In this document: positions 1 to 7,351 of the stretch, one piece after another | How the letters are laid out: every line of letters starts with the position of its first letter | How positions within the stretch are numbered: position 1 is the first letter of the stretch | NCBI RefSeq assembly: GCF_000829695.1 | Contig: NZ_BBNN01000030.1 | Coordinates: 75,904-139,903, forward strand | Origin: Streptomyces sp. NBRC 110035 | GTDB taxonomy: Bacteria > Actinomycetota > Actinomycetes > Streptomycetales > Streptomycetaceae | Reading direction: 5' to 3' | Length of the DNA: 64,000 nt | Notes under the pieces: generated by a model | What the model saw: only the letters and a program-made list of their open reading frames with translations | The model's database searches: none | Told to the model about the DNA's origin: nothing | Translations under genes and position numbers: made by a program

Positions 1-3000
1 GCGCCTGCGGAGAGCGCCGTGGACGCGGACGCTCCGCCGGCCGCCGGCACCTCGGACGCCGAGGAGGCCCCCCTCACGGACACCGCCGCCCCGGACGCCG
101 ACGTCGAGGACGACGCGGCTCCCCGTCGTACCCGGCGTCGTGCCTCGCGTCGTGCCTCCGCCCCCGCGACCGCCGAGACGGCGCAGGACGGCCCGTCCGC
201 TCCGTCCGCCGAGACCGCCGCCTCCCCCGCCGAGGAGGCGAAGACCCCCGTGACCGACACCACCGGAGAGACCCCCACGACGTCCGGGACCCCCGAGGCG
301 CCCGCCGCGGACGACACCGCTCCGCGCCGTCGGCGCCGTGCGGTCCGCAAGGCCGCCGCCGGATTCGCCGAGCCCGCCCGGCCCGCCGCAGGGTCCGCCG
401 GGAGCGCCGAGACCGAGCCGTCGAAGCGTCCCGCGCGCCCCGAGGTCGCCGTCTTCCGGGCTCCGGTGTTCACCGAGCCCCAGTTCCAGACCCCGGAGCG
501 GGCCGCCGCAGAAGCGGCCGCCGAGGCCGTCGGCCCGGTGGAGCCCGAGGCGACCGAGGCGACCGAGGCGCTTTCGGAGGAGCAGCCCGCTCCCCGGCGC
601 CGCCGCCGTCGCCGGGGAGCCGCGGACGAGACCGACGCGGCACCGGCCGCACAGGCCGCTTCCGCCGGAGCCGGCAGCACCCGTACCGAGCCCGCCCCCG
701 ACGCCCGCACCGACGAGGAGGCGGCCGAGGACGCGGACGCGGACGAGCAGGCCGAGGACCACGCGGACGACGACCAGGACGAGAACGAGGGCGCCGGTTC
801 CCGTCGTCGCCGCCGCCGGGGCGGCCGTCGCCGCAGGCGCGGCGAGTCCGCGGATGCCGACGCCGATGCCGACGAGCCCGGGGCCGACGCCGAGCAGGAC
901 GCCGAGGACACCGCCGACGAGTCCGCCGACGACGCGGAGGACACCGATGGGCAGGCCGAGGACCGTGACGACTCGGGCGCCGCGGGCGGCTCCAGCAGCA
1001 GCCGGCGCCGTCGTCGCAGGCGCCGCCGGGCCGGGGACGGCGGCAGCGAGGCCGAGGCCTCCACCGACGACCCCGAGCGCACCGTCGTCAAGGTCCGCGA
1101 GGTCCGCGAGCCGCGCAAGGCCTCCGGGCCGTCGGACGAGGTGCAGTCCATCAAGGGCTCCACCCGCCTGGAGGCGAAGAAGCAGCGCCGCCGGGAAGGC
1201 CGTGAGCAGGGCCGCCGGCGCGTCCCGATCATCACCGAGGCCGAGTTCCTGGCCCGCCGCGAGGCCGTCGAGCGCGTCATGGTGGTCCGGCAGTACGGCG
1301 ACCGCACGCAGATCGGCGTCCTGGAGGACGGCGTGCTCGTCGAGCACTACGTCAACAAGGAGCAGGCCACCTCGTACGTCGGCAACGTGTACCTCGGCAA
1401 GGTGCAGAACGTGCTGCCGTCGATGGAGGCCGCCTTCATCGACATCGGCAAGGGCCGCAACGCCGTGCTCTACGCCGGCGAGGTCAACTTCGAGGCGCTG
1501 GGCATGGCCAACGGCCCCCGCCGGATCGAGGCCGCGCTGAAGTCGGGCCAGTCGGTCCTCGCGCAGGTGACGAAGGACCCGATCGGACACAAGGGCGCCC
1601 GTCTGACCAGCCAGGTCTCCCTCCCGGGCCGTTACCTCGTGTACGTCCCCGAGGGCTCGATGACCGGCATCAGCCGCAAGCTGCCCGACACCGAGCGGGC
1701 CCGGCTGAAGACCATCCTCAAGAAGGTCGTTCCCGAGGACGCGGGCGTCATCGTGCGCACCGCCGCCGAGGGCGCGAGCGAGGACGAGCTGCGCCGTGAC
1801 GTCGAGCGGCTGCAGGCGCAGTGGGAGGAGATCAAGAAGAAGTCCAGGGGCGGCGGCAGCTCGAACGCGCCGACGCTGCTGTACGGCGAGCCGGACATGA
1901 CCGTCCGGGTCGTGCGGGACATCTTCAACGAGGACTTCACCAAGGTCGTCGTCAGTGGCGACGAGGCCTGGGAGACCGTCCACGGGTACGTCGCGCACGT
2001 CGCGCCCGACCTGGCCGACCGGCTGCAGAAGTGGACCAGCGAGGTCGACGTCTTCGCCACGTACCGGATCGACGAGCAGCTCGCCAAGGCGCTCGACCGC
2101 AAGGTCTGGCTGCCCAGTGGCGGTTCGCTGGTGATCGACCGGACCGAGGCGATGGTCGTCGTCGACGTCAACACCGGCAAGTTCACCGGTCAGGGCGGCA
2201 ACCTCGAGGAGACGGTCACCAGGAACAACCTGGAGGCGGCCGAGGAGATCGTGCGCCAGCTGCGGCTGCGCGACCTCGGCGGCATCATCGTCATCGACTT
2301 CATCGACATGGTCCTGGAGTCCAACCGGGACCTGGTGCTGCGGCGCCTGCTCGAGTGCCTGGGCCGGGACCGTACGAAGCACCAGGTCGCCGAGGTGACC
2401 TCGCTGGGCCTGGTGCAGATGACCCGCAAGCGGGTCGGCCAGGGTCTGCTGGAGTCGTTCTCGGAGACCTGCGTCCACTGCAACGGACGCGGTGTCCTCG
2501 TCCACCTGGACCAGCCCACCTCCACCGGAGGCGGCGGCAAGCGCAGGAAGCGGGCGCGGGCCGGGGCCGGGGAGCACACCCACGAGGCCGACGTCGTCAC
2601 GACGGCGGAGCAGGAGGCGGAGGAGGAGTCGGAGGCCGAGGTCGCCGCCGAGGCGGCCGAGCCGGTCGCGCTCCCGGCGCCCGAGTACGTCCCCGACGAG
2701 GAGCTGTACAGCAGCGCCGCCGAGGCGGAGGCCGCGGCCACCCGCGGACGCGGCCGCCGCCGGGCGAGCCGGAGGGCCTCGGCCCCGGCGGGCGCGCCGA
2801 GGCGTGAGGAGCGCCGTCGCGAGCCGGCCGCCGTCGGGACCACGGGCGCGGCCACCGCCGAGGAGCTTGTGGACCAGGCGCCGACGGCTCAGGACACGAC
2901 GGCCGCGCAGGAGGCCGCGCGTCCGGTGCAGCCGGAGCCGGCCGCCGAGGCGTACGCCGCACCGGCCGCCGCCGAGGACCCGGTCGTCGAGGCGCCGGCC

Positions 3001-3669
3001 GAGGCGCCGGTCGCCGAGGAGGCCGCGCCCAAGGGCCGTACGCGTCGTCGGGCCACCCGCAAGGTGTCCGCGCCGGCCGGTTCCCCGGCGGGTGCCGAGG
3101 CCGCGGTGGTGACGGTCGCGGAGACCGCGCCCACGGCGGCCCCGTCGGAGTCCGGGCCGGCGCCGGAGCAGGCCTCCGGGCCGGCGGCCGAGCAGCCGTC
3201 GGCCCAGGTGCCCGAGGCGGCGGCCGAAACCGCCGCGCCGCCGCGCCCGCGCCGCCGCGCGGTGCGCAAGCCGACCGTGTCCACCGCGTCCGAGGAGGCG
3301 GCCGTCGTGGTCGTCCCGTCGGCCACGGCGGACGAGGCGGCCCCGGTGGACGAGGCGGCAGCGGTCACCACCGACGCGGAAGCCGCCGGGGAAGCCGCCG
3401 ACGAGACCGTTCCGGCCGGGAGGACCGCCCGCGCGGCGGCGAAGAAGGCCACGGCGAAGAAGGCCGCCACGAAGAAGACGACGGCCAAGAAGACGACGGC
3501 GAAGAAGGCCACGGCGAAGAAGGCCGCCACGAAGAAGACGACGGCCAAGAAGGCGGCGACGAAGAAGACGACGGCCAAGAAGACGACGGCCAAGAAGACG
3601 ACGGCCAAGAAGACCGCGGCAGCGGCCCAGCAGCCGTCGCCCTCGGTCACGGCGTCGACGGAGGACTGA
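1..3669 (+). CDS. rne: Ribonuclease E/G family endoribonuclease, 5'-partial
   Basis: This is the single-strand-specific endoribonuclease that starts mRNA decay and rRNA/tRNA processing. The frame is open from base 1, so the true start lies upstream of the window. The catalytic core, with an S1-like segment from about 1270, lies between two disordered arms: an acidic/Arg-rich N-arm with RRRRR clusters and an Ala/Pro/Glu-rich C-arm. The DVNTGKFTG motif (Asp codon 2164) and IVIDFIDM (about 2290) carry the metal-binding aspartates of the RNase E family, and CVHCNGRG (Cys codons 2470 and 2479) matches the Zn-link. The catalytic domain in the middle with flanking arms is the arrangement known for Streptomyces RNase ES, unlike E. 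coli RNase E where it is N-terminal. Identification is firm; only the start is missing. Confidence 0.95.
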   Translation, partial: APAESAVDADAPPAAGTSDAEEAPLTDTAAPDADVEDDAAPRRTRRRASRRASAPATAETAQDGPSAPSAETAASPAEEAKTPVTDTTGETPTTSGTPEAPAADDTAPRRRRRAVRKAAAGFAEPARPAAGSAGSAETEPSKRPARPEVAVFRAPVFTEPQFQTPERAAAEAAAEAVGPVEPEATEATEALSEEQPAPRRRRRRRGAADETDAAPAAQAASAGAGSTRTEPAPDARTDEEAAEDADADEQAEDHADDDQDENEGAGSRRRRRRGGRRRRRGESADADADADEPGADAEQDAEDTADESADDAEDTDGQAEDRDDSGAAGGSSSSRRRRRRRRRAGDGGSEAEASTDDPERTVVKVREVREPRKASGPSDEVQSIKGSTRLEAKKQRRREGREQGRRRVPIITEAEFLARREAVERVMVVRQYGDRTQIGVLEDGVLVEHYVNKEQATSYVGNVYLGKVQNVLPSMEAAFIDIGKGRNAVLYAGEVNFEALGMANGPRRIEAALKSGQSVLAQVTKDPIGHKGARLTSQVSLPGRYLVYVPEGSMTGISRKLPDTERARLKTILKKVVPEDAGVIVRTAAEGASEDELRRDVERLQAQWEEIKKKSRGGGSSNAPTLLYGEPDMTVRVVRDIFNEDFTKVVVSGDEAWETVHGYVAHVAPDLADRLQKWTSEVDVFATYRIDEQLAKALDRKVWLPSGGSLVIDRTEAMVVVDVNTGKFTGQGGNLEETVTRNNLEAAEEIVRQLRLRDLGGIIVIDFIDMVLESNRDLVLRRLLECLGRDRTKHQVAEVTSLGLVQMTRKRVGQGLLESFSETCVHCNGRGVLVHLDQPTSTGGGGKRRKRARAGAGEHTHEADVVTTAEQEAEEESEAEVAAEAAEPVALPAPEYVPDEELYSSAAEAEAAATRGRGRRRASRRASAPAGAPRREERRREPAAVGTTGAATAEELVDQAPTAQDTTAAQEAARPVQPEPAAEAYAAPAAAEDPVVEAPAEAPVAEEAAPKGRTRRRATRKVSAPAGSPAGAEAAVVTVAETAPTAAPSESGPAPEQASGPAAEQPSAQVPEAAAETAAPPRPRRRAVRKPTVSTASEEAAVVVVPSATADEAAPVDEAAAVTTDAEAAGEAADETVPAGRTARAAAKKATAKKAATKKTTAKKTTAKKATAKKAATKKTTAKKAATKKTTAKKTTAKKTTAKKTAAAAQQPSPSVTASTED
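3430..3621 (+). repeat. Lys/Ala/Thr-rich tandem codon repeat at the RNase E C-terminus
   Basis: The last ~65 codons of the RNase E gene are built from near-identical 12-15 nt units encoding KKTTA, KKATA and KKAAT in varying order. The result is a strongly basic, low-complexity tail like the histone-H1-like tails of actinobacterial nucleoid proteins. It probably contributes to RNA or membrane/partner binding (inference) and should be prone to copy-number change. Confidence 0.85.
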
Positions 3670-3692
3670 CCGGGACCCGCCCGGCAGGGCGG

Positions 3693-3746
3693 CACGCGTG
3701 GAGGCGCGGACACCGGCGGGCGCCGGTGTCCGCGCCTCCACGCGTG
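3693..3746 (+). terminator. 26-bp perfect hairpin after rne
   Basis: A perfect 26-bp inverted repeat (3693-3718 / 3721-3746) with a 2-nt loop lies 24 nt after the rne stop and 50 nt before the convergent catR stop. There is no U tract, which is usual for Streptomyces terminators. It probably works in both directions. Confidence 0.85.
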
Positions 3747-3795
3747 TGCCCCGCGTCCCTCGCGCCGGACCTCGGACGCCGGCCCGGCCCCGGCG

Positions 3796-4209
3796 TCACG
3801 CCGCGCAGTTCGGACAGGTGCCGCGGTATGTCAGCTCGACGTCGGAGACCGTGTACCCGAAGCGTTCCGACTCGGGGAGGGCCGAGAGGGCGTCGCCCGC
3901 CGGGTGCACGTCGCGGATCGTTCCGCAGCGGTCGCAGAGCAGGTGGTGGTGGGGACGGTGCGCGTTCGGGTCGTAGCGCGTGGCGCGGTGGTCGGTCGAG
4001 ACCTCGGTGAGCTCGCCCAGGGCCACCAGTTCGCCCAGGGTGTTGTAGACCGTGGCCCGGGAGATCTCGGGCAGCCGCTCCGTGGCGCGCGCGTGCACCT
4101 CGTCGGCGGTCAGGTGGACGTGGTCTCCGCCGAGTACCTCGGCGACCACGCGTCGCTGCGCGGTCAGGCGCCAGCCGCGTTCCCGAAGTCTCCTCAAGAG
4201 ATCACTCAT
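3796..4209 (-). CDS. catR: Fur/PerR-family peroxide-responsive repressor (CatR-like)
   Basis: A 137-aa Fur-family metalloregulator. It has the N-terminal winged helix (RLTAQRRVVAEVL, then ISRATVYNTLGELVALGEL as recognition helix and dimer hinge), the metal-site stretch HRPHHHLLCDRC (with CxxC), and a second CPNC near the C-terminus, so four cysteines for structural zinc. Start chosen at ATG 4209: a longer frame exists but runs through the divergent promoter, and the ATG is 7 nt after a TAGGGT -10, suggesting a leaderless mRNA. It is divergent from a monofunctional catalase, the arrangement known for CatR/CatA of S. coelicolor, where the repressor is inactivated by peroxide. Function is inferred from family and neighbour. 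Confidence 0.9.
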   Translation of the reverse strand: MSDLLRRLRERGWRLTAQRRVVAEVLGGDHVHLTADEVHARATERLPEISRATVYNTLGELVALGELTEVSTDHRATRYDPNAHRPHHHLLCDRCGTIRDVHPAGDALSALPESERFGYTVSDVELTYRGTCPNCAA

Positions 4210-4216
4210 ACACCTC

Positions 4217-4245
4217 ACCCTAACCAGCGGTGGAACCCATCTCAA
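4217..4245 (-). promoter_or_regulatory. catR promoter, leaderless
   Basis: On the minus strand TTGAGA (4245-4240) and TAGGGT (4222-4217) are 17 nt apart, close to the HrdB consensus. Only 7 nt separate the -10 from the catR ATG, so the transcript probably starts at or next to the start codon. Confidence 0.75.
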
Positions 4246-4261
4246 GAACAGGTATGGTTCT
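4245..4261. promoter_or_regulatory. Candidate CatR operator between the divergent promoters
   Basis: The inverted repeat AGAAC-N7-GTTCT lies between the -35 boxes of catR and catA. Its place and symmetry suit a shared repressor site. It does not match the classical Bacillus PerR box closely, so the assignment rests on position. Confidence 0.45.
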
Positions 4262-4271
4262 GAAAGCCGCC

Positions 4272-4299
4272 TTGACTTAGATCTTGTCCAACGTAGGGT
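4272..4299 (+). promoter_or_regulatory. catA promoter
   Basis: TTGACT (4272-4277) and TAGGGT (4294-4299) with a 16-nt spacer match the Streptomyces principal sigma consensus. Transcription would begin near 4306, leaving a leader of about 95 nt before the catalase TTG start. Confidence 0.75.
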
Positions 4300-4400
4300 A
4301 TGTGCCGGTGCGGGCCGCGGAGCGGCTTGCGCGGACACTCGGACGGCCAGGACCGCAGGCCTTGATCCCCAGCGAAGAACCACTCACCGAGGAGCGAGCT

Positions 4401-5864
4401 TTGACCGAGAACAACCAGAAGCCGTTGACCACGGCTGCCGGCGCGCCGGTTGCCGACAACCAGAACTCCCTGACGGCCGGTCCGCGCGGTCCGATGCTCC
4501 TGCAGGACGTCTGGTTCCTGGAGAAGCTCGCGCACTTCGACCGTGAGGTCATCCCGGAGCGCCGGATGCACGCCAAGGGTTCGGGCGCGTTCGGCACCTT
4601 CACGGTGACCCACGACATCACGCGGTACACGAGCGCCAAGATCTTCTCCGAGATCGGCAAGAAGACCGACCTGTTCGTCCGGTTCTCCACCGTCGCGGGT
4701 GAGCGCGGCGCGGCCGACGCCGAGCGCGACATTCGTGGCTTCGCCCTGAAGTTCTACACGGACGAGGGCAACTGGGACCTGGTCGGGAACAACACCCCGG
4801 TCTTCTTCTTCCGCGACCCGCTGAAGTTCCCGGACCTCAACCGCGCGGTGAAGCGCGACCCGCGCACCAACCTCCGCGACGCCGAGAACAACTGGGACTT
4901 CTGGACCAACCTCCCCGAGGCCCTGCACCAGATCACGATCGTGATGTCCGACCGCGGCATCCCCGCCTCGTACCGGCACATGCACGGCTTCGGCTCGCAC
5001 ACCTACAGCCTGGTCAACGCCGAGGGCGAGCGGTTCTGGGTCAAGTTCCACCACCGCACCCAGCAGGGCATCAAGAACCTCACCGACGCCGAGGCCGAGG
5101 CCCTCGTCGGCAAGGACCGCGAGTCCCACCAGCGCGACCTCTTCGACGCGATCGAGAACGGCGACTTCCCGAAGTGGAAGCTGTTCATTCAGGTCATGCC
5201 GGAGGCCGACGCGGAGAACTACCGCTTCCACCCCTTCGACCTCACCAAGGTCTGGTCGAAGAAGGACTACCCGCTGATCGAGGTCGGCGAGTGGGAGCTC
5301 AACCGCAACCCCGAGAACTACTTCGCGGACGTCGAGCAGGCCGCCTTCACCCCGGCGAACGTGGTTCCGGGCATCAGCTACTCGCCCGACAAGATGCTGC
5401 AGGGCCGGCTCTTCTCCTACGGTGACGCCCAGCGCTACCGCCTCGGCGTGAACCACCACCAGATCCCCGTCAACGCCGCGAAGAACCCGGTGAACACCTA
5501 CCACCGCGACGGCGCCATGCGGGTCGACGGCAACCAGGGAGCCACCCCGGGCATCGAGCCCAACTCGTACGGACGCTGGCCGGAGCAGCCGGCCTACCGC
5601 GAGCCGAGCCAGGCCGTGGGCGCCGTCGCCGACCGGTTCAACTTCCGGGAGGACGACGACAACTACTTCGAGCAGCCCGGCAACCTGTTCCGCCTGATGA
5701 GCCCCGAGCAGCAGCAGGTTCTCTTCGCCAACACGGCGCGCGCCATCAACGGCGCGTCGCAGCAGACCGTCGAGCGGCACATCGCCAACTGCACCCAGGC
5801 CGACCCGGCCTACGGTGAAGGCGTCCGCAAGGCGATCGAGGCCCTGGCCGCCGGCAGCCTCTGA
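4401..5864 (+). CDS. catA: Monofunctional haem catalase
   Basis: Hydrogen peroxide disproportionation by a clade-3-size catalase of 487 aa. The distal haem residues are visible as His57 in RRMHAKGSGAFGTF and Asn130 in DLVGNNTPVFFFRDP, and the proximal haem ligand is Tyr340 in RLFSYGDAQRYRLG. The start is TTG 4401, preceded by GGAG about 8 nt upstream. The frame stays open further upstream (from 4284), but that part overlaps the promoter and lacks catalase similarity. It is divergent from the Fur-family repressor and followed by an ankyrin-repeat gene, so the three probably form a peroxide-response cassette placed between rne and rplU. Confidence 0.96.
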   Translation: MTENNQKPLTTAAGAPVADNQNSLTAGPRGPMLLQDVWFLEKLAHFDREVIPERRMHAKGSGAFGTFTVTHDITRYTSAKIFSEIGKKTDLFVRFSTVAGERGAADAERDIRGFALKFYTDEGNWDLVGNNTPVFFFRDPLKFPDLNRAVKRDPRTNLRDAENNWDFWTNLPEALHQITIVMSDRGIPASYRHMHGFGSHTYSLVNAEGERFWVKFHHRTQQGIKNLTDAEAEALVGKDRESHQRDLFDAIENGDFPKWKLFIQVMPEADAENYRFHPFDLTKVWSKKDYPLIEVGEWELNRNPENYFADVEQAAFTPANVVPGISYSPDKMLQGRLFSYGDAQRYRLGVNHHQIPVNAAKNPVNTYHRDGAMRVDGNQGATPGIEPNSYGRWPEQPAYREPSQAVGAVADRFNFREDDDNYFEQPGNLFRLMSPEQQQVLFANTARAINGASQQTVERHIANCTQADPAYGEGVRKAIEALAAGSL

Positions 5865-5902
5865 GCCCCGTCCGCGGGGCGCGCTCCGCGCCCCGCACCG
5901 TG

Positions 5903-5938
5903 CCCGGCGTGGGCCGCCGCTCCGCGGCCCACGCCGGG
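5903..5938 (+). terminator. catA terminator
   Basis: A 15-bp perfect GC stem (5903-5917 / 5924-5938) with a 6-nt loop begins 38 nt after the catalase stop. It may be partly read through into the ankyrin gene, which has no obvious promoter of its own. Confidence 0.75.
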
Positions 5939-6012
5939 GCGGGCACAGCCACCGCCCGACGGCCGGCCCCACGGGCACGGCCGGCGGAACCGCTCGATCA
6001 GGAGAGGTGCGC

Positions 6013-6399
6013 ATGAGCAGTGACGGTCTGACTCCTGAGCAGACGGAACGCGTCATGGCCATCGCCATGGAACTGGCCCGGGAGGGCGACACCGAGGAAC
6101 TGGTGGGGTTCGTGGAGCACGGGCTGCCGGTGGACACGGCCGACGCGGACGGCAACACCCTGCTCATGCTCGCCGCCTATCACGGTCATGCCGACACCGT
6201 GCGGGCCCTGATCCGGCTCGGCGCCGACCCGGACCTGCGCAACGCCCGGGACCAGGCCCCCCTCGCCGGCGCCCTGTTCAAGGGCGCGGACGAGGTGGTC
6301 GAGGTGCTGCGGGAGGCCGGTGCGGACCTGGACTCCGGCACGCCGACCGCGCGGGCCGCGGCGTCCATGTTCGGCCGCGCCCACCTGCTCGCGCGCTGA
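6013..6399 (+). CDS. Ankyrin-repeat protein linked to catalase
   Basis: A 128-aa protein consisting mainly of ankyrin repeats: DADGNTLLMLAAYHGHADTV with the following IRLGADPDLRN is a canonical repeat, and ARDQAPLAGALFKGADEVV begins the next. No signal peptide or membrane segment is seen, so it is cytosolic. ATG 6013 has GGAGAGG 5-6 nt upstream, which decides the start. Small ankyrin proteins beside catalases are known elsewhere (AnkB with KatB in Pseudomonas aeruginosa, where it supports catalase activity). A similar accessory role here is inference. Confidence 0.85.
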   Translation: MSSDGLTPEQTERVMAIAMELAREGDTEELVGFVEHGLPVDTADADGNTLLMLAAYHGHADTVRALIRLGADPDLRNARDQAPLAGALFKGADEVVEVLREAGADLDSGTPTARAAASMFGRAHLLAR

Positions 6400-6463
6400 T
6401 CCACCGGGGCCCGCGCGCACGCGGCCGGCCACCGTCACCGTGACCGCTCGGTCCGGGCCCGGT

Positions 6464-6493
6464 TTGACCGGTCAGGTCGCGTCCCCGTAACCT
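6464..6493 (+). promoter_or_regulatory. rplU-rpmA promoter
   Basis: TTGACC (6464-6469) and TAACCT (6488-6493) are separated by 18 nt. The start of transcription would be near 6500, giving an unusually long leader of about 145 nt before rplU. Confidence 0.65.
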
Positions 6494-6533
6494 TGACCGT
6501 CGGCGTGTCCATCGGGACCGCCACATTCCCGTA

Positions 6534-6575
6534 AACCTCTTCCTCCCGGGTGCATGGACTGGCTCGGGAGAGGTT
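6534..6575 (+). promoter_or_regulatory. Structured leader hairpin upstream of rplU
   Basis: AACCT (6534) plus CTCCCG (6543) pair with CGGGAG (6565) plus AGGTT (6571), giving an 11-bp stem with a 4-nt bulge on the 5' side and a 16-nt loop. Ribosomal protein operons often have leaders that bind the encoded protein, so autoregulation by L21 is possible but unproven. Confidence 0.4.
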
Positions 6576-6645
6576 GCCCGCGTGTCTGTACGGTCGGGCG
6601 GCTGGCCTGCGGGGGTGCCGTTCTTCGAGTGAGAGAGAGATCCGC

Positions 6646-6966
6646 GTGTACGCCATCGTGCGCAGCGGTGGTCGCCAGCACAAGGTTGCTGTCGGCGACA
6701 TCGTTGAGGTTGACAAGATTTCCACCGCCAAGGTCGGCGACACGGTCGAGCTCTCGACCCTGCTCCTCGTCGACGGCGACTCCGTGACCAGCGACCCGTG
6801 GGTGCTGGGCGGCGTCAAGGTCCAGGCCGAGGTCGTGGACCACCACAAGGGCCAGAAGATCGACATTCTGCGCTACAAGAACAAGACCGGCTACCGCCGT
6901 CGTCAGGGCCACCGCCAGCAGTACACGGCGATCAAGGTCACTGAGATCCCCACGGCTGCGAAGTAA
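6646..6966 (+). CDS. rplU: 50S ribosomal protein L21
   Basis: A 106-aa large-subunit protein of the usual length. The start YAIVRSGGRQHKVAVGD and the basic KTGYRRRQGHRQ region near the C-terminus are diagnostic. The start is GTG 6646 with a GAGAGAGA ribosome site. An in-frame ATG at 6550 would add an unconserved extension through the leader. rpmA follows after 14 nt, forming the standard L21-L27 operon. Confidence 0.97.
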   Translation: MYAIVRSGGRQHKVAVGDIVEVDKISTAKVGDTVELSTLLLVDGDSVTSDPWVLGGVKVQAEVVDHHKGQKIDILRYKNKTGYRRRQGHRQQYTAIKVTEIPTAAK

Positions 6967-6980
6967 GGGACTGAGGAGAG

Positions 6981-7235
6981 ATGGCACACAAGAAGGGCGC
7001 ATCGTCCACCCGGAACGGTCGCGACTCCAATGCCCAGCGGCTCGGCGTGAAGCGCTTCGGCGGTCAGGTCGTCAACGCGGGTGAGATCCTCGTCCGCCAG
7101 CGTGGCACCCACTTCCACCCGGGCGCCGGCGTCGGCCGTGGTGGCGACGACACGCTGTTCGCGCTGGCTGCCGGTTCGGTGCAGTTCGGCACCCACCGTG
7201 GCCGCAAGGTCGTGAACATCGTTCCGGTCGCCTGA
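6981..7235 (+). CDS. rpmA: 50S ribosomal protein L27
   Basis: An 84-aa protein with the typical N-terminus MAHKKGASSTRNGRDSNAQR, which reaches the peptidyl-transferase centre, and the conserved QRGTHFHPG segment. The N-terminus begins directly with the mature AHKKG form, without the cleaved extension of Firmicutes. GAGGAGAG lies upstream of the ATG. It is co-transcribed with rplU. Confidence 0.97.
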   Translation: MAHKKGASSTRNGRDSNAQRLGVKRFGGQVVNAGEILVRQRGTHFHPGAGVGRGGDDTLFALAAGSVQFGTHRGRKVVNIVPVA

Positions 7236-7251
7236 CCGGAGGCTTTCGCGA

Positions 7252-7292
7252 GGCGGACCTCACTTCCCTGGTGGGAAGGCGGGTCCGCCTTT
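7252..7292 (+). terminator. rpmA terminator
   Basis: A two-part stem: GGCGGACC (7252-7259) pairs with GGTCCGCC (7282-7289), and inside it CTTCCC pairs with GGGAAG around a TGGT loop. A short T run follows. It separates the L21-L27 operon from obg. Confidence 0.8.
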
Positions 7293-7351
7293 CGCGTGTT
7301 AACCAGGAAACACGTACGTACGTACACCGCACTGTCTCTGGAGGCACCCAC

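Noticed and set aside
3430..3621. CRISPR-like or minisatellite array
   Set aside because: The repeats are in frame, encode Lys/Ala/Thr units and have no spacers. No CRISPR array was seen anywhere in the window.
3693..3746. Long perfect palindromes (3693, 14787, 45728, 50605, 57777) as transposon ends
   Set aside because: They sit just after stop codons, differ in sequence from each other and have no transposase between them, so they are terminators.
4242..6167. 641-aa minus-strand open frame opposite catA
   Set aside because: It is the high-GC antisense shadow of catalase: composition is Val/Leu/Gly/Arg-rich without any motif. The same applies to other long antisense frames such as 7064-9403, 12580-15303, 34323-37115, 46484-48046, 48600-50852 and 52332-54083.
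6550..6966. Longer L21 protein starting at ATG 6550
   Set aside because: The extra residues lie across the leader hairpin and are unlike any L21; GTG 6646 has a ribosome site and gives the normal 106 aa.
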